DNA from: Caballeronia turbans
GTDB lineage: Bacteria > Pseudomonadota > Gammaproteobacteria > Burkholderiales > Burkholderiaceae
Length of the DNA stretch: 64,000 nucleotides
Assembly: GCA_001544655.2 (NCBI GenBank)
Contig: FCOD02000021.1
Coordinates: 38,528 to 102,527 of the forward strand
Direction: 5' to 3'
How positions within the stretch are numbered: position 1 is the stretch's first letter; each line of letters starts with the position of its first letter. This document shows, piece after piece, positions 28,875 to 40,069 of the stretch. The position numbers were made by a program, and so were the translations under genes. The notes beneath the pieces are model-generated. The model was not told where the DNA came from, searched no databases, and saw nothing but the letters and a program-made list of their open reading frames with translations.

Positions 28875-29852
28875 TTACTTGTCGAGACCAGCCGGCGGCC
28901 AGTTTTCGAGCTTCATACCCAGCGTCAGACCGCGCGAAGCGAGCACTTCCTTGATTTCGTTCAGCGACTTGCGGCCCAGGTTCGGCGTCTTCAGCAGTTC
29001 GTTTTCCGTGCGCTGGATCAGATCGCCGATGTAATAGATGTTCTCGGCCTTCAGGCAGTTCGCGGAACGAACCGTGAGTTCGAGGTCATCCACCGGACGC
29101 AGGAGGATCGGATCGATCTGCGGCGCGCGCGACGGCGCTTCCGCTGCCGCTTCGGTGCCTTCGAGCGCGGCGAACACCGACAACTGGTCGACCAGAATAC
29201 GAGCCGACTGGCGAATCGCTTCTTCCGGCGAAATCACGCCGTTGGTCTCGATGTTCATCACGAGCTTGTCGAGGTCGGTACGCTGTTCGACGCGCGCGCT
29301 TTCCACCGCATAACTCACGCGGCGAACCGGCGAGAACGACGCGTCCAGCACGATGCGGCCAATGATCTTCGCCGACTCTTCACCGTAACGACGCACGTTG
29401 CCCGGCACATAGCCGCGGCCCTTTTCGATCTTGATCTGAACGTCGAGCTTGCCGCCCTTCGACAGGTGTGCGACTACGTGCTCCGGGTTGATCACCTCGC
29501 AGTCGTGCGCGAGTTCGATATCGCCGGCCGTCACGAGCCCTTCGCCTTCCTTGCGCAGCGTCACCGTGACTTCATCGCGGTTGTGCAGCTTGAAGACGAC
29601 GCCCTTCAGGTTCAACAGCAGGTTGACCACATCCTCTTGCACACCATCGAGCGTCGAGTATTCATGCACGACGCCTGCGATCGTCACTTCGGTCGGCGCG
29701 TAGCCGATCATCGACGACAGCAGCACGCGCCGAAGCGCGTTACCCAAGGTGTGGCCATAGCCGCGTTCGAACGGCTCCATAACCACCTTCGCATGGTTTT
29801 CACCAAGCGATTCAACTGCAATGATCTTGGGCTTCAACAAACTGGTTTGCAT
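28875..29852 (-). CDS. rpoA: DNA-directed RNA polymerase alpha subunit
   Basis: 325 residues. N-terminal dimerisation domain ([20 protein letters not shown]) and C-terminal DNA/activator-binding domain (about 245-325) with [25 protein letters not shown] and [17 protein letters not shown]. Position after rpsD and before rplQ is the classic alpha operon order. Confidence 0.99.
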   Translation of the reverse strand: MQTSLLKPKIIAVESLGENHAKVVMEPFERGYGHTLGNALRRVLLSSMIGYAPTEVTIAGVVHEYSTLDGVQEDVVNLLLNLKGVVFKLHNRDEVTVTLRKEGEGLVTAGDIELAHDCEVINPEHVVAHLSKGGKLDVQIKIEKGRGYVPGNVRRYGEESAKIIGRIVLDASFSPVRRVSYAVESARVEQRTDLDKLVMNIETNGVISPEEAIRQSARILVDQLSVFAALEGTEAAAEAPSRAPQIDPILLRPVDDLELTVRSANCLKAENIYYIGDLIQRTENELLKTPNLGRKSLNEIKEVLASRGLTLGMKLENWPPAGLDK

Positions 29853-29986
29853 AGGTTTTCCTTTTCAATACCCTCGGCTCGTTACACCGATAAGGCTGAC
29901 CGGTAACAACCTGAAAATAAACAGCCGAGGCCACCCCTTGCCACGAGCAATCAGGCTCCCCGGCTGTTAATCCATTACCGCCGCGA

Positions 29987-30610
29987 TTAACGCGAATACA
30001 ATTCGACGATCAGGCTTTCGTTGATGTCGCCAGCGATGTCGCTACGCTCCGGCATCGACTTGAACGTGCCTTCGAACTTCTTCGCGTCGACCGACACCCA
30101 GCTCGGCATTCCGCCTTGCTCGGCCAGCGACAGGGCTTCGACGATACGAGCCTGCTTGCGCGACTGCTCGCGCACGGACACGACGTCGCCCGACTTCACT
30201 TGCATCGACGGAATGTTCACGACTTGGCCGTTCACCATGATCGACTTGTGGCTCACGAGCTGACGCGCTTCGGCGCGCGTCGAGCCGAAGCCCATGCGAT
30301 AGACGACGTTGTCGAGACGCGATTCGAGCAATTGCAGCAGGTTTTCGCCCGTCGGACCCTTGCGGCGGTCGGCTTCAGCGAAGTAGCGGCGGAACTGACG
30401 CTCCAGCACGCCGTAGATACGCTTCACTTTCTGCTTCTCGCGCAACTGGGTGCCGTAGTCGGACGTACGCGCGCCCGAGGTGCGGCCGTGCTGGCCGGGC
30501 TTGCTGTCGAGCTTGCACTTGTCAGCGAGGGAGCGGCGTGCGCTCTTCAGGAACAGATCGGTGCCTTCACGGCGGGACAGTTTTGCTTTGGGACCGGTAT
30601 AGCGTGCCAC
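29987..30610 (-). CDS. rpsD: 30S ribosomal protein S4
   Basis: 207 residues. S4 RNA-binding domain in the middle ([31 protein letters not shown]); ends LIVELYSR as usual. It nucleates 30S assembly and in E. coli represses the alpha operon. The start codon is GTG at 30610, with AGGAT five bases upstream, which is weak for so highly expressed a gene. The 134-base gap to rpoA holds an 8-bp inverted repeat (cctcggct/agccgagg) but no gene. Confidence 0.98.
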   Translation of the reverse strand: MARYTGPKAKLSRREGTDLFLKSARRSLADKCKLDSKPGQHGRTSGARTSDYGTQLREKQKVKRIYGVLERQFRRYFAEADRRKGPTGENLLQLLESRLDNVVYRMGFGSTRAEARQLVSHKSIMVNGQVVNIPSMQVKSGDVVSVREQSRKQARIVEALSLAEQGGMPSWVSVDAKKFEGTFKSMPERSDIAGDINESLIVELYSR

Positions 30611-30762
30611 TTTGCATCCTTAAATATTGATCACGCACACTTTCGTCTGCGCTAGTCCGAACCCCTTGGGCCGAACGGTGGGCTTAGTCAAAACTTCATA
30701 ACGCACGAAACCCGCCGATACTTTCGCATCGACAGGAAAACGTACGGTCGCGTCGTCGGACT

Positions 30763-31167
30763 TTAGATACGACGGCGCTTCGGCGGACGGCAGCCGTTGT
30801 GCGGGACCGGCGTCACGTCGGAGATCGCGGTGATCTTGATGCCAAGACCATGCAGCGCGCGCACCGCCGATTCGCGGCCAGGACCGGGGCCCTTGATCCG
30901 CACTTCGAGGTTCTTCACGCCGTATTCCAATGCCACGCGGCCAGCCGATTCGGCTGCGACCTGAGCTGCAAACGGCGTCGACTTACGCGAGCCCTTGAAG
31001 CCCTGACCACCCGAGGTCGCCCATGCCAGCGCGTTACCTTGACGGTCAGTGATCGTGATAATGGTGTTGTTGAACGACGCGTGAACGTGAACCACGCCCT
31101 CGGCGACGTTCTTCTTGACCTTCTTGCGAACGCGTTGCGCCGCGGAGTTGTTCGAAGCCTTAGCCAT
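30763..31167 (-). CDS. rpsK: 30S ribosomal protein S11
   Basis: 134 residues; conserved [21 protein letters not shown] and [17 protein letters not shown]; ends [12 protein letters not shown]. Platform protein of the 30S subunit that contacts the mRNA exit site. Lies 28 bases after rpsM; the 152-base gap to rpsD shows no clear element. Confidence 0.99.
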   Translation of the reverse strand: MAKASNNSAAQRVRKKVKKNVAEGVVHVHASFNNTIITITDRQGNALAWATSGGQGFKGSRKSTPFAAQVAAESAGRVALEYGVKNLEVRIKGPGPGRESAVRALHGLGIKITAISDVTPVPHNGCRPPKRRRI

Positions 31168-31195
31168 TACGTTTTCCTGTAACTGTCAGTTCCGC

Positions 31196-31561
31196 TTACT
31201 TCTTCAGCGATTGCGCTGCACGACGCGGACCCTTACGGGTACGGGCATTCGTGCGCGTACGCTGGCCACGCAGGGGCAGACCCTTGCGATGGCGCATGCC
31301 GCGGTAGCAACCCAAGTCCATCAGGCGCTTGATATTCATCGTCACTTCACGACGCAGGTCGCCTTCGACGATGAACTTGCCCACTTCGTCACGCAGCTTT
31401 TCGAGGTCTGCGTCAGTGAGGTCCTTGACCTTCTTCGAAAATTCCACACCAGCTGCCGTGCAAATGCCGCGGGAACGCGTGCGACCGATGCCGAAGATTG
31501 CCGTAAGGCCGATCTCGGTATGCTGGTGATTCGGGATGTTAACCCCTGCGATACGAGCCAT
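31196..31561 (-). CDS. rpsM: 30S ribosomal protein S13
   Basis: 121 residues; starts [20 protein letters not shown] and ends with the basic [20 protein letters not shown] tail that reaches the P-site tRNA. Head protein of the 30S subunit that bridges to L5. First gene of the alpha group, 41 bases after rpmJ. Confidence 0.99.
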   Translation of the reverse strand: MARIAGVNIPNHQHTEIGLTAIFGIGRTRSRGICTAAGVEFSKKVKDLTDADLEKLRDEVGKFIVEGDLRREVTMNIKRLMDLGCYRGMRHRKGLPLRGQRTRTNARTRKGPRRAAQSLKK

Positions 31562-31602
31562 TGTTTTTCCTCAAACAAAAAGCGCAAGCAAAAGCGCGGC
31601 GT

Positions 31603-31719
31603 TCAGCCTTGACGCTGTTTGTGGCGCGGATCAGAGCTGCAAATCACGCGCACAACGCCCTTGCGCTTGATGATCTTGCAATTGCGGCAAATGCGCTTAA
31701 CCGATGCCATCACTTTCAT
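31603..31719 (-). CDS. rpmJ: 50S ribosomal protein L36
   Basis: 38 residues, one of the smallest proteins here. It starts [14 protein letters not shown] and ends DPRHKQRQG. The zinc ribbon ligands are present (Cys11, Cys14, Cys27, His32), so this is the zinc-containing form. It lies between infA and rpsM, its usual place. Confidence 0.97.
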
Positions 31720-31739
31720 GATATTACCCTTTTTTCAAA

Positions 31740-31958
31740 TCACTTCGCCCGGAACACGATCCGTGCACGAGACAGATCGTAAGGCGTCAATTCAACCGTA
31801 ACCTTGTCGCCCGGCAGGATGCGGATGTAGTGCATCCGCATCTTTCCGGAGATATGTCCCAGGACGACATGGCCATTTTCCAATTTCACCCGGAAAGTAG
31901 CGTTGGGAAGGTTTTCGATGACCTCACCCTGCATCTGGATAACATCGTCTTTGGCCAT
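31740..31958 (-). CDS. infA: Translation initiation factor IF-1
   Basis: 72 residues, an S1-like OB fold: [50 protein letters not shown]. It blocks the A site during initiation. Eight bases after secY and 20 before rpmJ, the usual secY-infA-rpmJ order of betaproteobacteria. Confidence 0.99.
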   Translation of the reverse strand: MAKDDVIQMQGEVIENLPNATFRVKLENGHVVLGHISGKMRMHYIRILPGDKVTVELTPYDLSRARIVFRAK

Positions 31959-31966
31959 AGTCCTTA

Positions 31967-33313
31967 TTAACGCATCGGGACGTTGCCACCCTTGAAGTTT
32001 GCCTTCTTGAGCAGCGATTCATATTGTTGCGACATAACGTACGACTGCACCTGAGCCATGAAGTCCATCGTGACGACGACAATGATCAGCAGCGACGTTC
32101 CACCAAAATAAAACGGCACGTTCCAGCGCAACACCAGAAACTCAGGCAGCAGGCACACGAATACGATGTAGATCGCACCAGCCAGCGTGAGACGCGTCAG
32201 GATGCGGTCGATATATCGTGCAGTCTGATCGCCCGGACGGATACCCGGAACGAAAGCACCGCTCTTCTTCAAGTTGTCGGCGGTCTCTCGGCTGTTGAAC
32301 ACCAGTGCGGTGTAGAAGAAGCAGAAGAAAACGATCGCCAACGCATACAGCAGCACGTACACGGGCTGACCGGGCTTCAGCGCCTCGGCCACGTTGTGCA
32401 GCGTGTTCGCGAACCAGTTGGTGCGCGTACCCGAACTGAACCAGTTCAGGATGGTTGCCGGGAAGAGAATGATCGACGATGCGAAGATCGGCGGAATCAC
32501 ACCCGACATGTTCAGCTTCAGCGGCAGATGAGATGACTGTCCGCCGTAAATCTTGTTACCGACCTGGCGCTTCGCGTAGTTCACGAGGATCTTGCGTTGA
32601 CCGCGTTCGATGAACACGACCAGATACGTGACCGCCGCGATCAACACGACGATGATGATCGCCGAGATGATGCTCATCGAACCGGTGCGAACCAGCTCGA
32701 ACAGGCCACCGATTGCGTTCGGGAAGCCCGCCGCGATACCACCGAAGATGATGATCGAGATGCCGTTGCCGAGACCGCGCTCCGTGATCTGCTCACCGAG
32801 CCACATCAGGAACATCGTGCCCGTCACCAGCGTGACGACCGTCGTCAGCCGGAACACCATGCCGGGGTCCAGCACCAAAGCCGGCTGATTTTCCAGCGCA
32901 ACCGCGATACCGAACGCCTGGAAGGTCGCCAGAACCACCGTAAAGATACGCGTGTACTGCGTGATCTTCCGTTGTCCCGCTTGCCCTTCCTTCTTCAACG
33001 CCTCCATCTGCGGCGACACGATCGACAGCAACTGCATGATGATCGACGCCGAAATGTAGGGCATGATGCCCAGTGCAAAGATCGTGAATCGCGACAGCGC
33101 GCCACCCGAGAACATGTTGAACATGCCCAGGATGCCGCCTGACTGGCTTTGGAACAGCTTGGCCAGTTGATCCGGATCGATGCCGGGTACCGGAATATGC
33201 GCACCAATGCGGTAGACGATCAGCGCCAGCAGCAGGAACACTGCACGCCGACGCAGATCGCCGAATTTCGCCGCGCTTCGACCGGTTTTTGCGAGACTCG
33301 GGCTGTTAGCCAA
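31967..33313 (-). CDS. secY: Protein translocase channel subunit SecY
   Basis: 448 residues, ten membrane helices. Plug and pore segments are recognisable ([43 protein letters not shown]) and the SecA-binding loop is [29 protein letters not shown]. The start codon is TTG at 33313, with GGAG seven bases upstream; no ATG fits nearby. SecE is encoded at 61715-62095. Downstream of rplO in the spc group. Confidence 0.98.
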   Translation of the reverse strand: MANSPSLAKTGRSAAKFGDLRRRAVFLLLALIVYRIGAHIPVPGIDPDQLAKLFQSQSGGILGMFNMFSGGALSRFTIFALGIMPYISASIIMQLLSIVSPQMEALKKEGQAGQRKITQYTRIFTVVLATFQAFGIAVALENQPALVLDPGMVFRLTTVVTLVTGTMFLMWLGEQITERGLGNGISIIIFGGIAAGFPNAIGGLFELVRTGSMSIISAIIIVVLIAAVTYLVVFIERGQRKILVNYAKRQVGNKIYGGQSSHLPLKLNMSGVIPPIFASSIILFPATILNWFSSGTRTNWFANTLHNVAEALKPGQPVYVLLYALAIVFFCFFYTALVFNSRETADNLKKSGAFVPGIRPGDQTARYIDRILTRLTLAGAIYIVFVCLLPEFLVLRWNVPFYFGGTSLLIIVVVTMDFMAQVQSYVMSQQYESLLKKANFKGGNVPMR

Positions 33314-33354
33314 GTACCTTCTCCGATGCTAGTGCTAGTAACGGCGAAAGCGCG

Positions 33355-33789
33355 TTACTCGGCGAACGAGCCGCCAGCGGCTTCGATTGCCTCACGGGCG
33401 CCCTTCGTTGCCGTCAGGCCCTTCACCGTGACCTTGCGCGTAATCTCGCCGGTCTTGATGATCTTTGCGCTCTTGATGAGTTCGCCGACCAGACCCGCTT
33501 GCTTCAGCGCCAACAGATCGATTTCGTCGACCGGCAGCTTTTCCAGATCAGAGAGGCGCACTTCACCGACGAATTCCTTCGTCAGCGAGGCAAAGCCACG
33601 CTTCGGCAGACGACGCTGCAGAGGCATCTGACCGCCTTCGAAGCCGACCTTGTGAAAGCCGCCCGAACGCGATTTCTGACCCTTATGGCCGCGGCCGGCG
33701 GTCTTGCCGAGGCCCGAACCAATACCGCGACCGACGCGACGCTTAGCGTGCTTCGCGCCTTCTGCCGGCTTCAGGTTATTCAATTCCAT
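33355..33789 (-). CDS. rplO: 50S ribosomal protein L15
   Basis: 144 residues: [20 protein letters not shown], then the Gly-rich [21 protein letters not shown] arm that penetrates 23S rRNA. ATG at 33789 has GGAG six bases upstream and is preferred to a TTG two codons earlier. Confidence 0.99.
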   Translation of the reverse strand: MELNNLKPAEGAKHAKRRVGRGIGSGLGKTAGRGHKGQKSRSGGFHKVGFEGGQMPLQRRLPKRGFASLTKEFVGEVRLSDLEKLPVDEIDLLALKQAGLVGELIKSAKIIKTGEITRKVTVKGLTATKGAREAIEAAGGSFAE

Positions 33790-33820
33790 GTTCAACTCCT
33801 TGGATCCTAGGGTCAGCCGC

Positions 33821-34003
33821 TTAGCTGATGACCTTAACGAGGTACGAAACCTTGTTGATCATCCCGCGCACTGCCGGCGTGTCCTGCAACTCGGAGACCG
33901 AGTTGAGGCGGCGCAGGCCGAGGCCACGCACCGTCGCCCGGTGCGTTTCGCGGGTCCCGATCAGACTCTTGACGAGCTGAACCTTGACAGTTTTTTCAGA
34001 CAT
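33821..34003 (-). CDS. rpmD: 50S ribosomal protein L30
   Basis: 60 residues: [20 protein letters not shown] ... [32 protein letters not shown]. The ferredoxin-like L30 fold of bacterial length. Ten bases after rpsE. Confidence 0.98.
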   Translation of the reverse strand: MSEKTVKVQLVKSLIGTRETHRATVRGLGLRRLNSVSELQDTPAVRGMINKVSYLVKVIS

Positions 34004-34013
34004 GGTGACCACC

Positions 34014-34532
34014 TTAGCCCAGAATGTCTTCGACGGACTTACCACGCTTCGCCGCGATGTCGGCCGGGGTCGACTGCTTGCGCAGACCGTCCAGCGTTGC
34101 GCGAACGAGGTTGTACGGGTTCGTCGAACCGTGGCTCTTGGCCACAACGTTTTGCACGCCCATCACGTCGAACACTGCGCGCATCGGGCCGCCAGCGATC
34201 ACGCCGGTACCGTCCTTCGCCGGAGCGAGGAGGACCGCCGATGCGCCGTGCTTGCCGTGCACTTCGTGTTGCAGCGTGCCGTTCTTCAGGGGCACCTTGA
34301 ACATGTTGCGGCGGGCCTGTTCCATTGCCTTTTGAACGGCGACCGGAACTTCCTTGGCCTTGCCCTTGCCCATGCCGATCCGGCCGTCACCGTCGCCAAC
34401 CACGGTCAGTGCGGCGAAGCCGAGAATCCGGCCACCCTTCACGACCTTGGTCACGCGGTTGACCGAAATCATCTTTTCGCGCAGGCCGTCGTCGCGTTCG
34501 TCAGCCTGAACTTTCGCTTGCATCTTTGCCAT
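34014..34532 (-). CDS. rpsE: 30S ribosomal protein S5
   Basis: 172 residues. Double-stranded-RNA-binding-like N-domain ([20 protein letters not shown]) with the [20 protein letters not shown] loop, and the C-terminal S5 domain ([20 protein letters not shown]). The protein lines the mRNA entry channel. Confidence 0.99.
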   Translation of the reverse strand: MAKMQAKVQADERDDGLREKMISVNRVTKVVKGGRILGFAALTVVGDGDGRIGMGKGKAKEVPVAVQKAMEQARRNMFKVPLKNGTLQHEVHGKHGASAVLLAPAKDGTGVIAGGPMRAVFDVMGVQNVVAKSHGSTNPYNLVRATLDGLRKQSTPADIAAKRGKSVEDILG

Positions 34533-34546
34533 GACGAATTCTTCCC

Positions 34547-34912
34547 TTAGAACTTGAGCCCGGCTTCACGCGCCGCATCAGCCAGCGCCTTCACGCGGCC
34601 GTGGTAGCGGAAACCCGAGCGGTCAAAGGCGACGGATTCGATGCCGGCAGCCTTGGCCTTTTCGGCGATACGCTTGCCGATCAGGGTCGCAGCATTGACG
34701 TTGCCGCCCTTGCCCGACTTGTCGGCGAGTTCAGCGCGCACTTCAGCTTCGAGCGTCGAGGCGCTAGCCACGACTTTCGTACCGCATGCCGAGAACACTT
34801 GCGCGTAGATATGCGTATTCGTGCGATGCACGGCCAGACGCGGAACCTGCAGCTCAGCGATCTTGATACGCGTCTGACGAGCGCGGCGCAGGCGAGATTG
34901 AGTCTTATCCAT
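34547..34912 (-). CDS. rplR: 50S ribosomal protein L18
   Basis: 121 residues; basic N-terminus ([20 protein letters not shown]) and C-terminal [27 protein letters not shown]. It binds 5S rRNA with L5. Confidence 0.99.
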   Translation of the reverse strand: MDKTQSRLRRARQTRIKIAELQVPRLAVHRTNTHIYAQVFSACGTKVVASASTLEAEVRAELADKSGKGGNVNAATLIGKRIAEKAKAAGIESVAFDRSGFRYHGRVKALADAAREAGLKF

Positions 34913-34924
34913 GATTGCGCACCC

Positions 34925-35458
34925 TTACTTCTTCTTCGTTTCTTTGAGGATCACGACCTCGTCGGAATAGCGCACGCCTTTGCCCTTGTACGGCTCAGGC
35001 GGACGATAGCCGCGCACTTCTGCTGCGGTCTGTCCGACTTTCTGCTTGTCGATCCCCTTGATCACGATTTCGGTCTGCGACGGGGTTTCAGCCTTGACGC
35101 CTTCCGGCATCTGGTGCACCACGGGGTGCGAGAAACCCAGCGACAGGTTCAGCTTGTCGCCTTGCGCTTGCGCACGATAACCAACGCCAACCAGCGTCAG
35201 CTTGCGCTCGAAACCCTTGGTGACGCCCTGCACCATGTTCGCCACCAGGGCGCGCATCGTGCCGGACATCGCGTTCGCTTCACGACTTTCGTCGGCCGGA
35301 GCGAGTTTCAACGTGCCGTTGTCGTTCGTCACGGTCACCAGCTTGTTGGCCGGTTGCGAGATCGTGCCGAGCGGGCCCTTAACGGTGATGACGTCGCCCT
35401 TGATGGCCACTTCGGCGCCTTGCGGCAGCGCGATCGGGCTTTTACCTACTCGAGACAT
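34925..35458 (-). CDS. rplF: 50S ribosomal protein L6
   Basis: 177 residues; [20 protein letters not shown] start, two tandem L6 folds, and the C-terminal [19 protein letters not shown] signature. Sits near the factor-binding centre. Confidence 0.99.
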   Translation of the reverse strand: MSRVGKSPIALPQGAEVAIKGDVITVKGPLGTISQPANKLVTVTNDNGTLKLAPADESREANAMSGTMRALVANMVQGVTKGFERKLTLVGVGYRAQAQGDKLNLSLGFSHPVVHQMPEGVKAETPSQTEIVIKGIDKQKVGQTAAEVRGYRPPEPYKGKGVRYSDEVVILKETKKK

Positions 35459-35476
35459 GTTTCTTCTCCTTAGGCG

Positions 35477-35872
35477 TTAAGCGACGTAGCAGATGACTTC
35501 ACCGCCGACGCCGTTCTGGCGCGCCTTGCGGTCGGTCATCACACCCTTCGGCGTCGACACGATTGCAACGCCGAGGCCATTCATGACCTGCGGAATGTCG
35601 TTGCGACCGCGGTACACGCGCAGACCAGGCTTCGAGACGCGCTCGAGGCGCTCGATCACCGGACGGCCAGCGTAGTACTTCAACGCGATGTTCAATTCGA
35701 TCTTCGCGCCTTCAGCTTTCACTGCGAAGTCGTCGATATAACCTTCGTCCTTCAAAACCTGCGCAATCGCAACCTTGACTTTCGACGAGGGCATAGTCAC
35801 CGAAACCTTCTCGACCATCTGCGCATTGCGGATGCGAGTCAGCATATCGGCGATAGGATCACTCATGCTCAT
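35477..35872 (-). CDS. rpsH: 30S ribosomal protein S8
   Basis: 131 residues: [20 protein letters not shown] and the C-terminal [27 protein letters not shown]8 binds central-domain 16S rRNA and in E. coli represses the spc operon. First ATG has GGAG eight bases upstream. Confidence 0.99.
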   Translation of the reverse strand: MSMSDPIADMLTRIRNAQMVEKVSVTMPSSKVKVAIAQVLKDEGYIDDFAVKAEGAKIELNIALKYYAGRPVIERLERVSKPGLRVYRGRNDIPQVMNGLGVAIVSTPKGVMTDRKARQNGVGGEVICYVA

Positions 35873-35886
35873 TTATGTTTCTCCTA

Positions 35887-36192
35887 TTACCAGCTCGCCT
35901 TGGTCAGGCCAGGGATTTCGCCGCGGAAAGCGATTTCACGAATCTTGCCGCGTGCGAGTCCGAACTTACGGAACGTGCCACGCGGGCGACCCGTGATCGC
36001 GCAGCGGTTACGCTTGCGAGTGGGGTTCGAGTTACGCGGCAGTTGTTGCAGCGCCAGACGCGCGAAGTAACGCTCTTCGTCCGACTTGCTTGCGTCATCG
36101 ATCACAGCCTTCAGCTCAGCACGCTTCGGAGCGTACTTGGCTGCCAGGCGCGCGCGCTTCTTTTCACGTTCGATCAGTGCCAGTTTAGCCAC
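35887..36192 (-). CDS. rpsN: 30S ribosomal protein S14 (zinc-free form)
   Basis: 101 residues, the long S14 class. It has no zinc ribbon cysteines and keeps [31 protein letters not shown]. The start codon is GTG at 36192 with GAGG five bases upstream. 7 bases after rplE. Confidence 0.98.
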   Translation of the reverse strand: MAKLALIEREKKRARLAAKYAPKRAELKAVIDDASKSDEERYFARLALQQLPRNSNPTRKRNRCAITGRPRGTFRKFGLARGKIREIAFRGEIPGLTKASW

Positions 36193-36199
36193 GGTAACC

Positions 36200-36739
36200 T
36201 CAGTTTCTGAACGGGAACTTGAAGCCGGCGAGCAGCGCCTTTGCTTCGTCGTCAGTCTTCGCGGTGGTCGTGATGCTGATGTTCAGCCCACGCAGCGCGT
36301 CGATCTTGTCGTAGTCGATTTCGGGGAAAATGATCTGCTCTTTCACACCGATGTTGTAGTTGCCACGACCGTCGAATGCACGGCCCGACACGCCACGGAA
36401 GTCGCGCACACGCGGGAGCGCAACGGTCACGAAACGGTCGAGGAATTCGTACATCGCTTGGCCGCGCAGCGTGACCATCGCGCCGATCGGGTAGCCCTGA
36501 CGAATCTTGAAGCCTGCGATTGCCTTGCGCGCCTTCGTGATGACCGGCTTCTGGCCAGCGATCTTCGTCAGGTCGCCCACGGCGTTTTCGATGATCTTCT
36601 TGTCGGCGACGGCTTCGCCAAGACCCATGTTCAGGGTGATCTTGGTGATGCGCGGCACTTCCATGACAGACTTGTAGCCGAACTTTTCGACGAGTTGCGG
36701 CACAACCTTTTCTTTATAAATCTCTTGCAGACGAGCCAT
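36200..36739 (-). CDS. rplE: 50S ribosomal protein L5
   Basis: 179 residues: [38 protein letters not shown], and [20 protein letters not shown]. It binds 5S rRNA in the central protuberance. Confidence 0.99.
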   Translation of the reverse strand: MARLQEIYKEKVVPQLVEKFGYKSVMEVPRITKITLNMGLGEAVADKKIIENAVGDLTKIAGQKPVITKARKAIAGFKIRQGYPIGAMVTLRGQAMYEFLDRFVTVALPRVRDFRGVSGRAFDGRGNYNIGVKEQIIFPEIDYDKIDALRGLNISITTTAKTDDEAKALLAGFKFPFRN

Positions 36740-36753
36740 TTTTTAACTCCGCG

Positions 36754-37062
36754 TCAGGCGTTAAGCGTGGCGCCGGTCGACTTCAAGAAGCGAACCTTCT
36801 TTCCGTCTTCGACCTTGATGCCCACACGCGATGCCTTGCCATTCGCGTCGACCAATGCGACGTTCGAAATATGCAGCGGCATCGTTTTGGCTTCCACACC
36901 GCCCGTCGTACCCTTCATCGGGTTCGGCTTCACGTGCTTCTTGACGAGGTTGATGCCCTCGACCGTGACACGGTCTTCCGCAACGGCCAGCACGGTACCG
37001 CGCTTGCCCTTGTCCTTGCCGGTGATGACGATGACTTCGTCACCCTTGCGAATCTTGTTCAT
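36754..37062 (-). CDS. rplX: 50S ribosomal protein L24
   Basis: 102 residues with the KOW motif near the N-terminus ([24 protein letters not shown]) and [11 protein letters not shown]. An early 50S assembly initiator. Nine bases after rplN. Confidence 0.99.
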   Translation of the reverse strand: MNKIRKGDEVIVITGKDKGKRGTVLAVAEDRVTVEGINLVKKHVKPNPMKGTTGGVEAKTMPLHISNVALVDANGKASRVGIKVEDGKKVRFLKSTGATLNA

Positions 37063-37071
37063 CGCGACTCC

Positions 37072-37440
37072 TTACAGCACTTCCGGCGCGAGCGAAACGA
37101 TCTTCATGAATCGTTCGCTACGCAGTTCACGCGTAACCGGCCCGAAAATACGCGTGCCGATCGGCTCGAGCTTCGTATTCAACAGAACGGCGGCATTGCC
37201 GTCGAACTTGATGAGCGAGCCATCCTGGCGACGCACGCCCTTGGCCGTACGAACGACCACGGCGTTGTAAATTTCGCCCTTCTTCACGCGTCCGCGCGGC
37301 GTCGCTTCCTTGACGGTCACCTTGATGATGTCGCCAATGCTAGCGTAACGACGCTTCGAACCGCCGAGCACCTTGATGCACATGACTTCACGCGCACCCG
37401 TGTTGTCGGCCACTTCAAGCCGAGTTTCGGTCTGGATCAT
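37072..37440 (-). CDS. rplN: 50S ribosomal protein L14
   Basis: 122 residues: [41 protein letters not shown], and [23 protein letters not shown]. First gene of the spc operon; a promoter lies about 210 bases upstream (37660-37687), giving an unusually long leader. Confidence 0.99.
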   Translation of the reverse strand: MIQTETRLEVADNTGAREVMCIKVLGGSKRRYASIGDIIKVTVKEATPRGRVKKGEIYNAVVVRTAKGVRRQDGSLIKFDGNAAVLLNTKLEPIGTRIFGPVTRELRSERFMKIVSLAPEVL

Positions 37441-37650
37441 GGTTTATCTTTCCCAACTTAATCCGGTCGCACCACCATGGCACAGCCGGTCAGTCTTGGT
37501 CCCGTCAGCCAACTGGCTGCTTGGGTTAGAACAGGCAGCGAGGGCAGACGAAACCCGCCATCGCAATCCGGTGAATCTGTCGACTCAGGCTGGCGCCCGA
37601 ACCGGCTTCCCCCACCAGTTTCGCCCGCGACGGGGCTCCCACAAAGAGGG

Positions 37651-37687
37651 AAGACCGAGATTATAACAAATAATCTCGGTCTTGCAA
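37651..37687 (-). promoter_or_regulatory. spc operon promoter nested in a 14-bp inverted repeat
   Basis: Minus-strand promoter: -35 TTGCAA (37682-37687), 16-base spacer, consensus -10 TATAAT (37660-37665). A perfect 14-bp inverted repeat (37651-37664 with 37670-37683, loop aacaa) covers the -10, the spacer and two bases of the -35. In the rpsQ readthrough RNA it forms a hairpin. The rest of the 302-base gap (37441-37742) would be a leader of about 210 bases, including a small cagcca/tggctg hairpin at 37507-37520. No gene is seen in it. E. coli also has its spc promoter between rpsQ and rplN. Confidence 0.75.
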
Positions 37688-37742
37688 GCGAAACTTACTG
37701 CGACACGATTTGCTACTGCATCGTGGTACTGCTACTTCGGCT

Positions 37743-38015
37743 TTAGATCACGCGAGCCGCTTCAACAAGCTTCGACACAACCCAAGCCTTCGTCTTCGAA
37801 ATCGGACGGGTTTCCTGGATTTCGACGAGATCGCCTTCGTTGTACGTGTTCGCGTCGTCATGCGCGTGGTACTTCTTGGAGCGCACGACGTACTTGCCGT
37901 AGATCGGATGCTTCACGCGGTGCTCGACCAGAACGGTGACCGTCTTGTCCATCTTGTTGCTGACGACCTTGCCGACCAGCGTCCGCTTGAGCGAGGTTTT
38001 TACGCTATCGTTCAT
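37743..38015 (-). CDS. rpsQ: 30S ribosomal protein S17
   Basis: 90 residues, OB fold: [44 protein letters not shown]. Early 16S rRNA binder. Its ATG overlaps the rpmC stop (ATGA). Last gene before the nested spc promoter. Confidence 0.99.
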   Translation of the reverse strand: MNDSVKTSLKRTLVGKVVSNKMDKTVTVLVEHRVKHPIYGKYVVRSKKYHAHDDANTYNEGDLVEIQETRPISKTKAWVVSKLVEAARVI

Positions 38016-38206
38016 TTCTGGTTCGCCTTCTCAGTCAGGACGGTGCGCACACGTGCGATGTCGCGACGGACCTTCTTCAGCTGGCTCGTGTTCGTGAGCT
38101 GCTGGGTCGCGAGTTGCATACGCAAGCCAAATTGCGCCTTCAGCAGGTCCGACAGCTCTTTGTTGAGCGCGGCCTGGTCTTTCTGGTGAAGTTCAGATGC
38201 CTTCAT
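38012..38206 (-). CDS. rpmC: 50S ribosomal protein L29
   Basis: 64 residues, two-helix hairpin: [20 protein letters not shown] and [18 protein letters not shown]. Two adjacent ATGs exist; the second (38206) is six bases from GGAG and gives the usual length. Located at the tunnel exit near the trigger-factor site. Confidence 0.98.
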   Translation of the reverse strand: MKASELHQKDQAALNKELSDLLKAQFGLRMQLATQQLTNTSQLKKVRRDIARVRTVLTEKANQK

Positions 38207-38216
38207 CATTTACTCC

Positions 38217-38633
38217 TTAGGCGCCGAGCTGACGAACGACGAAGTTCGTCTTGAGCGGCAGCTTGGCTGCAGCCAGACGGAACGCTTCGCGCGCCAGTTC
38301 TTCGGAGACACCGTCCATTTCGTACAGCATCTTGCCCGGTTGAATTTCAGCGACGTAGTACTCCGGGTTACCCTTACCGTTACCCATACGCACTTCGGCC
38401 GGCTTCTGCGAAATCGGCTTGTCCGGGAAAATACGGATCCAGATCCGGCCGCCACGCTTGATGTGACGCGTCATTGCACGACGCGCCGCTTCGATTTGAC
38501 GCGCGGTCAAACGGCCGCGACCGATAGCCTTCAGACCGTATTCACCGAACGACACTGCGTTGCCGCGCGTCGCCTTGCCGGTGTTACGACCTTTCTGCTC
38601 TTTGCGATACTTTCTGCGTTTCGGTTGCAGCAT
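38217..38633 (-). CDS. rplP: 50S ribosomal protein L16
   Basis: 138 residues: [39 protein letters not shown], and the [21 protein letters not shown] segment. Needed for A-site tRNA positioning. Two bases after rpsC. Confidence 0.99.
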   Translation of the reverse strand: MLQPKRRKYRKEQKGRNTGKATRGNAVSFGEYGLKAIGRGRLTARQIEAARRAMTRHIKRGGRIWIRIFPDKPISQKPAEVRMGNGKGNPEYYVAEIQPGKMLYEMDGVSEELAREAFRLAAAKLPLKTNFVVRQLGA

Positions 38634-38635
38634 CG

Positions 38636-39430
38636 TTATTCTCCAGTCTTCGCGTCACCGCCAGCGCGACGGGGTGCACCACGACGCGCACCAGCCGGAG
38701 CGCCTTCACCGTCACGGCGCGGACGGCGATCGCCACCCGGACGTGCGTTGCGGCGCGGACGCTTTTCTTCCGCCACTTCTTCCACCACCGGCGCTTCGTT
38801 ACGGCCCAGCGTGTCGCCCTTGTAGACCCACACCTTCACGCCGATGATGCCGTACGTGGTCTTCGCTTCCGACGTCGCGTAGTCGATATCCGCACGCAGC
38901 GTATGGAGGGGCACGCGACCTTCGCGATACCACTCGGTACGAGCGATTTCGATACCGTTCAGGCGGCCCGCGCTCATGATCTTGATGCCCTGGGCGCCAA
39001 GACGCATCGCGTTCTGCATCGCGCGCTTCATCGCGCGGCGGAACATGATCCGGCGCTCGAGCTGTTGCGTGATGGAGTCAGCGATCAGCTGAGCATCGGT
39101 TTCCGGCTTGCGGATCTCTTCGATGTTGACGTGAACCGGAACGCCCATGCGCTTCTGCAGTTCAGCCTTCAGCGATTCGATGTCCTCGCCCTTCTTGCCT
39201 ATGACAACACCCGGACGCGAGCTGTAAATCGTGATGCGCGCGTTCTTCGCCGGACGCTCGATGACGACGCGACCGACCGAAGCGTTCTTCAGCTTCTTCT
39301 TCAGGTATTCACGAACACCGATGTCTTCCTGCAACATCGCCGCAAAATTGTTGTTGTTCGCATACCAGCGCGAAGCCCAATTACGGCTGACGGCCAAACG
39401 GAAGCCAGTCGGATGAATTTTCTGTCCCAT
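38636..39430 (-). CDS. rpsC: 30S ribosomal protein S3
   Basis: 264 residues: N-terminal [20 protein letters not shown], a KH domain with [17 protein letters not shown], and the C-terminal S3 domain ([22 protein letters not shown]). It has a longer basic tail ([20 protein letters not shown] and on to KTGE) than E. coli S3 (about 233), as usual in Burkholderiales. Lines the mRNA entry channel. Confidence 0.99.
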   Translation of the reverse strand: MGQKIHPTGFRLAVSRNWASRWYANNNNFAAMLQEDIGVREYLKKKLKNASVGRVVIERPAKNARITIYSSRPGVVIGKKGEDIESLKAELQKRMGVPVHVNIEEIRKPETDAQLIADSITQQLERRIMFRRAMKRAMQNAMRLGAQGIKIMSAGRLNGIEIARTEWYREGRVPLHTLRADIDYATSEAKTTYGIIGVKVWVYKGDTLGRNEAPVVEEVAEEKRPRRNARPGGDRRPRRDGEGAPAGARRGAPRRAGGDAKTGE

Positions 39431-39441
39431 CGTATGGCTCC

Positions 39442-39771
39442 TTAATTCCCGACCGTCACAGTGATGTGACAGGATTGCTTCTCGATGCGGTTACCGCGAC
39501 CCTTTGCGCGTGCGGTGAAACGCTTCAGCGAAGCAGCCTTGTCGACGTAGATGCTCGTGATCTTGAGCTCGTCGATATCGGCGCCTTCGTTGTGTTCCGC
39601 ATTCGCGATCGCAGACAGCACGACCTTCTTGACGATACCCGCCGCCTTCTTCGGCGAGAACGTCAGAACGTTCAGCGCCTTGTCGACCGGCAAACCACGA
39701 ATCTGGTCAGCCACAAGGCGCGTTTTCTGCGCCGAGATGCGGGCACCGCGATGAATTGCTTTCACTTCCAT
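39442..39771 (-). CDS. rplV: 50S ribosomal protein L22
   Basis: 109 residues: [20 protein letters not shown] and the long beta-hairpin around [24 protein letters not shown] that lines the exit tunnel and can affect macrolide sensitivity. No insertion in that hairpin. Confidence 0.99.
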   Translation of the reverse strand: MEVKAIHRGARISAQKTRLVADQIRGLPVDKALNVLTFSPKKAAGIVKKVVLSAIANAEHNEGADIDELKITSIYVDKAASLKRFTARAKGRGNRIEKQSCHITVTVGN

Positions 39772-39783
39772 CTTGATAGCCCC

Positions 39784-40059
39784 TTATTTCTTGGCCTTCT
39801 TGTCGGCCGCGTGACCCTTGAACGTACGGGTCAGTGCGAACTCGCCAAGCTTGTGGCCGACCATGTTTTCCGTGACGTACACCGGAACGTGTTGACGGCC
39901 GTTGTGAACAGCGATCGTCAGACCGATGAAGTCCGGCAGAATCGTCGAACGACGCGACCAGGTCTTGATCGGCTTCTTGTCACGCGTCGATGCAGCCGCC
40001 TCAACCTTCTTCAGCAAATGAGCGTCGCAGAACGGACCTTTTTTAGCAGAACGTGTCAT
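39784..40059 (-). CDS. rpsS: 30S ribosomal protein S19
   Basis: 91 residues: [61 protein letters not shown]. Head protein near the A-site finger bridge. Confidence 0.99.
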   Translation of the reverse strand: MTRSAKKGPFCDAHLLKKVEAAASTRDKKPIKTWSRRSTILPDFIGLTIAVHNGRQHVPVYVTENMVGHKLGEFALTRTFKGHAADKKAKK

Positions 40060-40069
40060 TGCCTACTCC

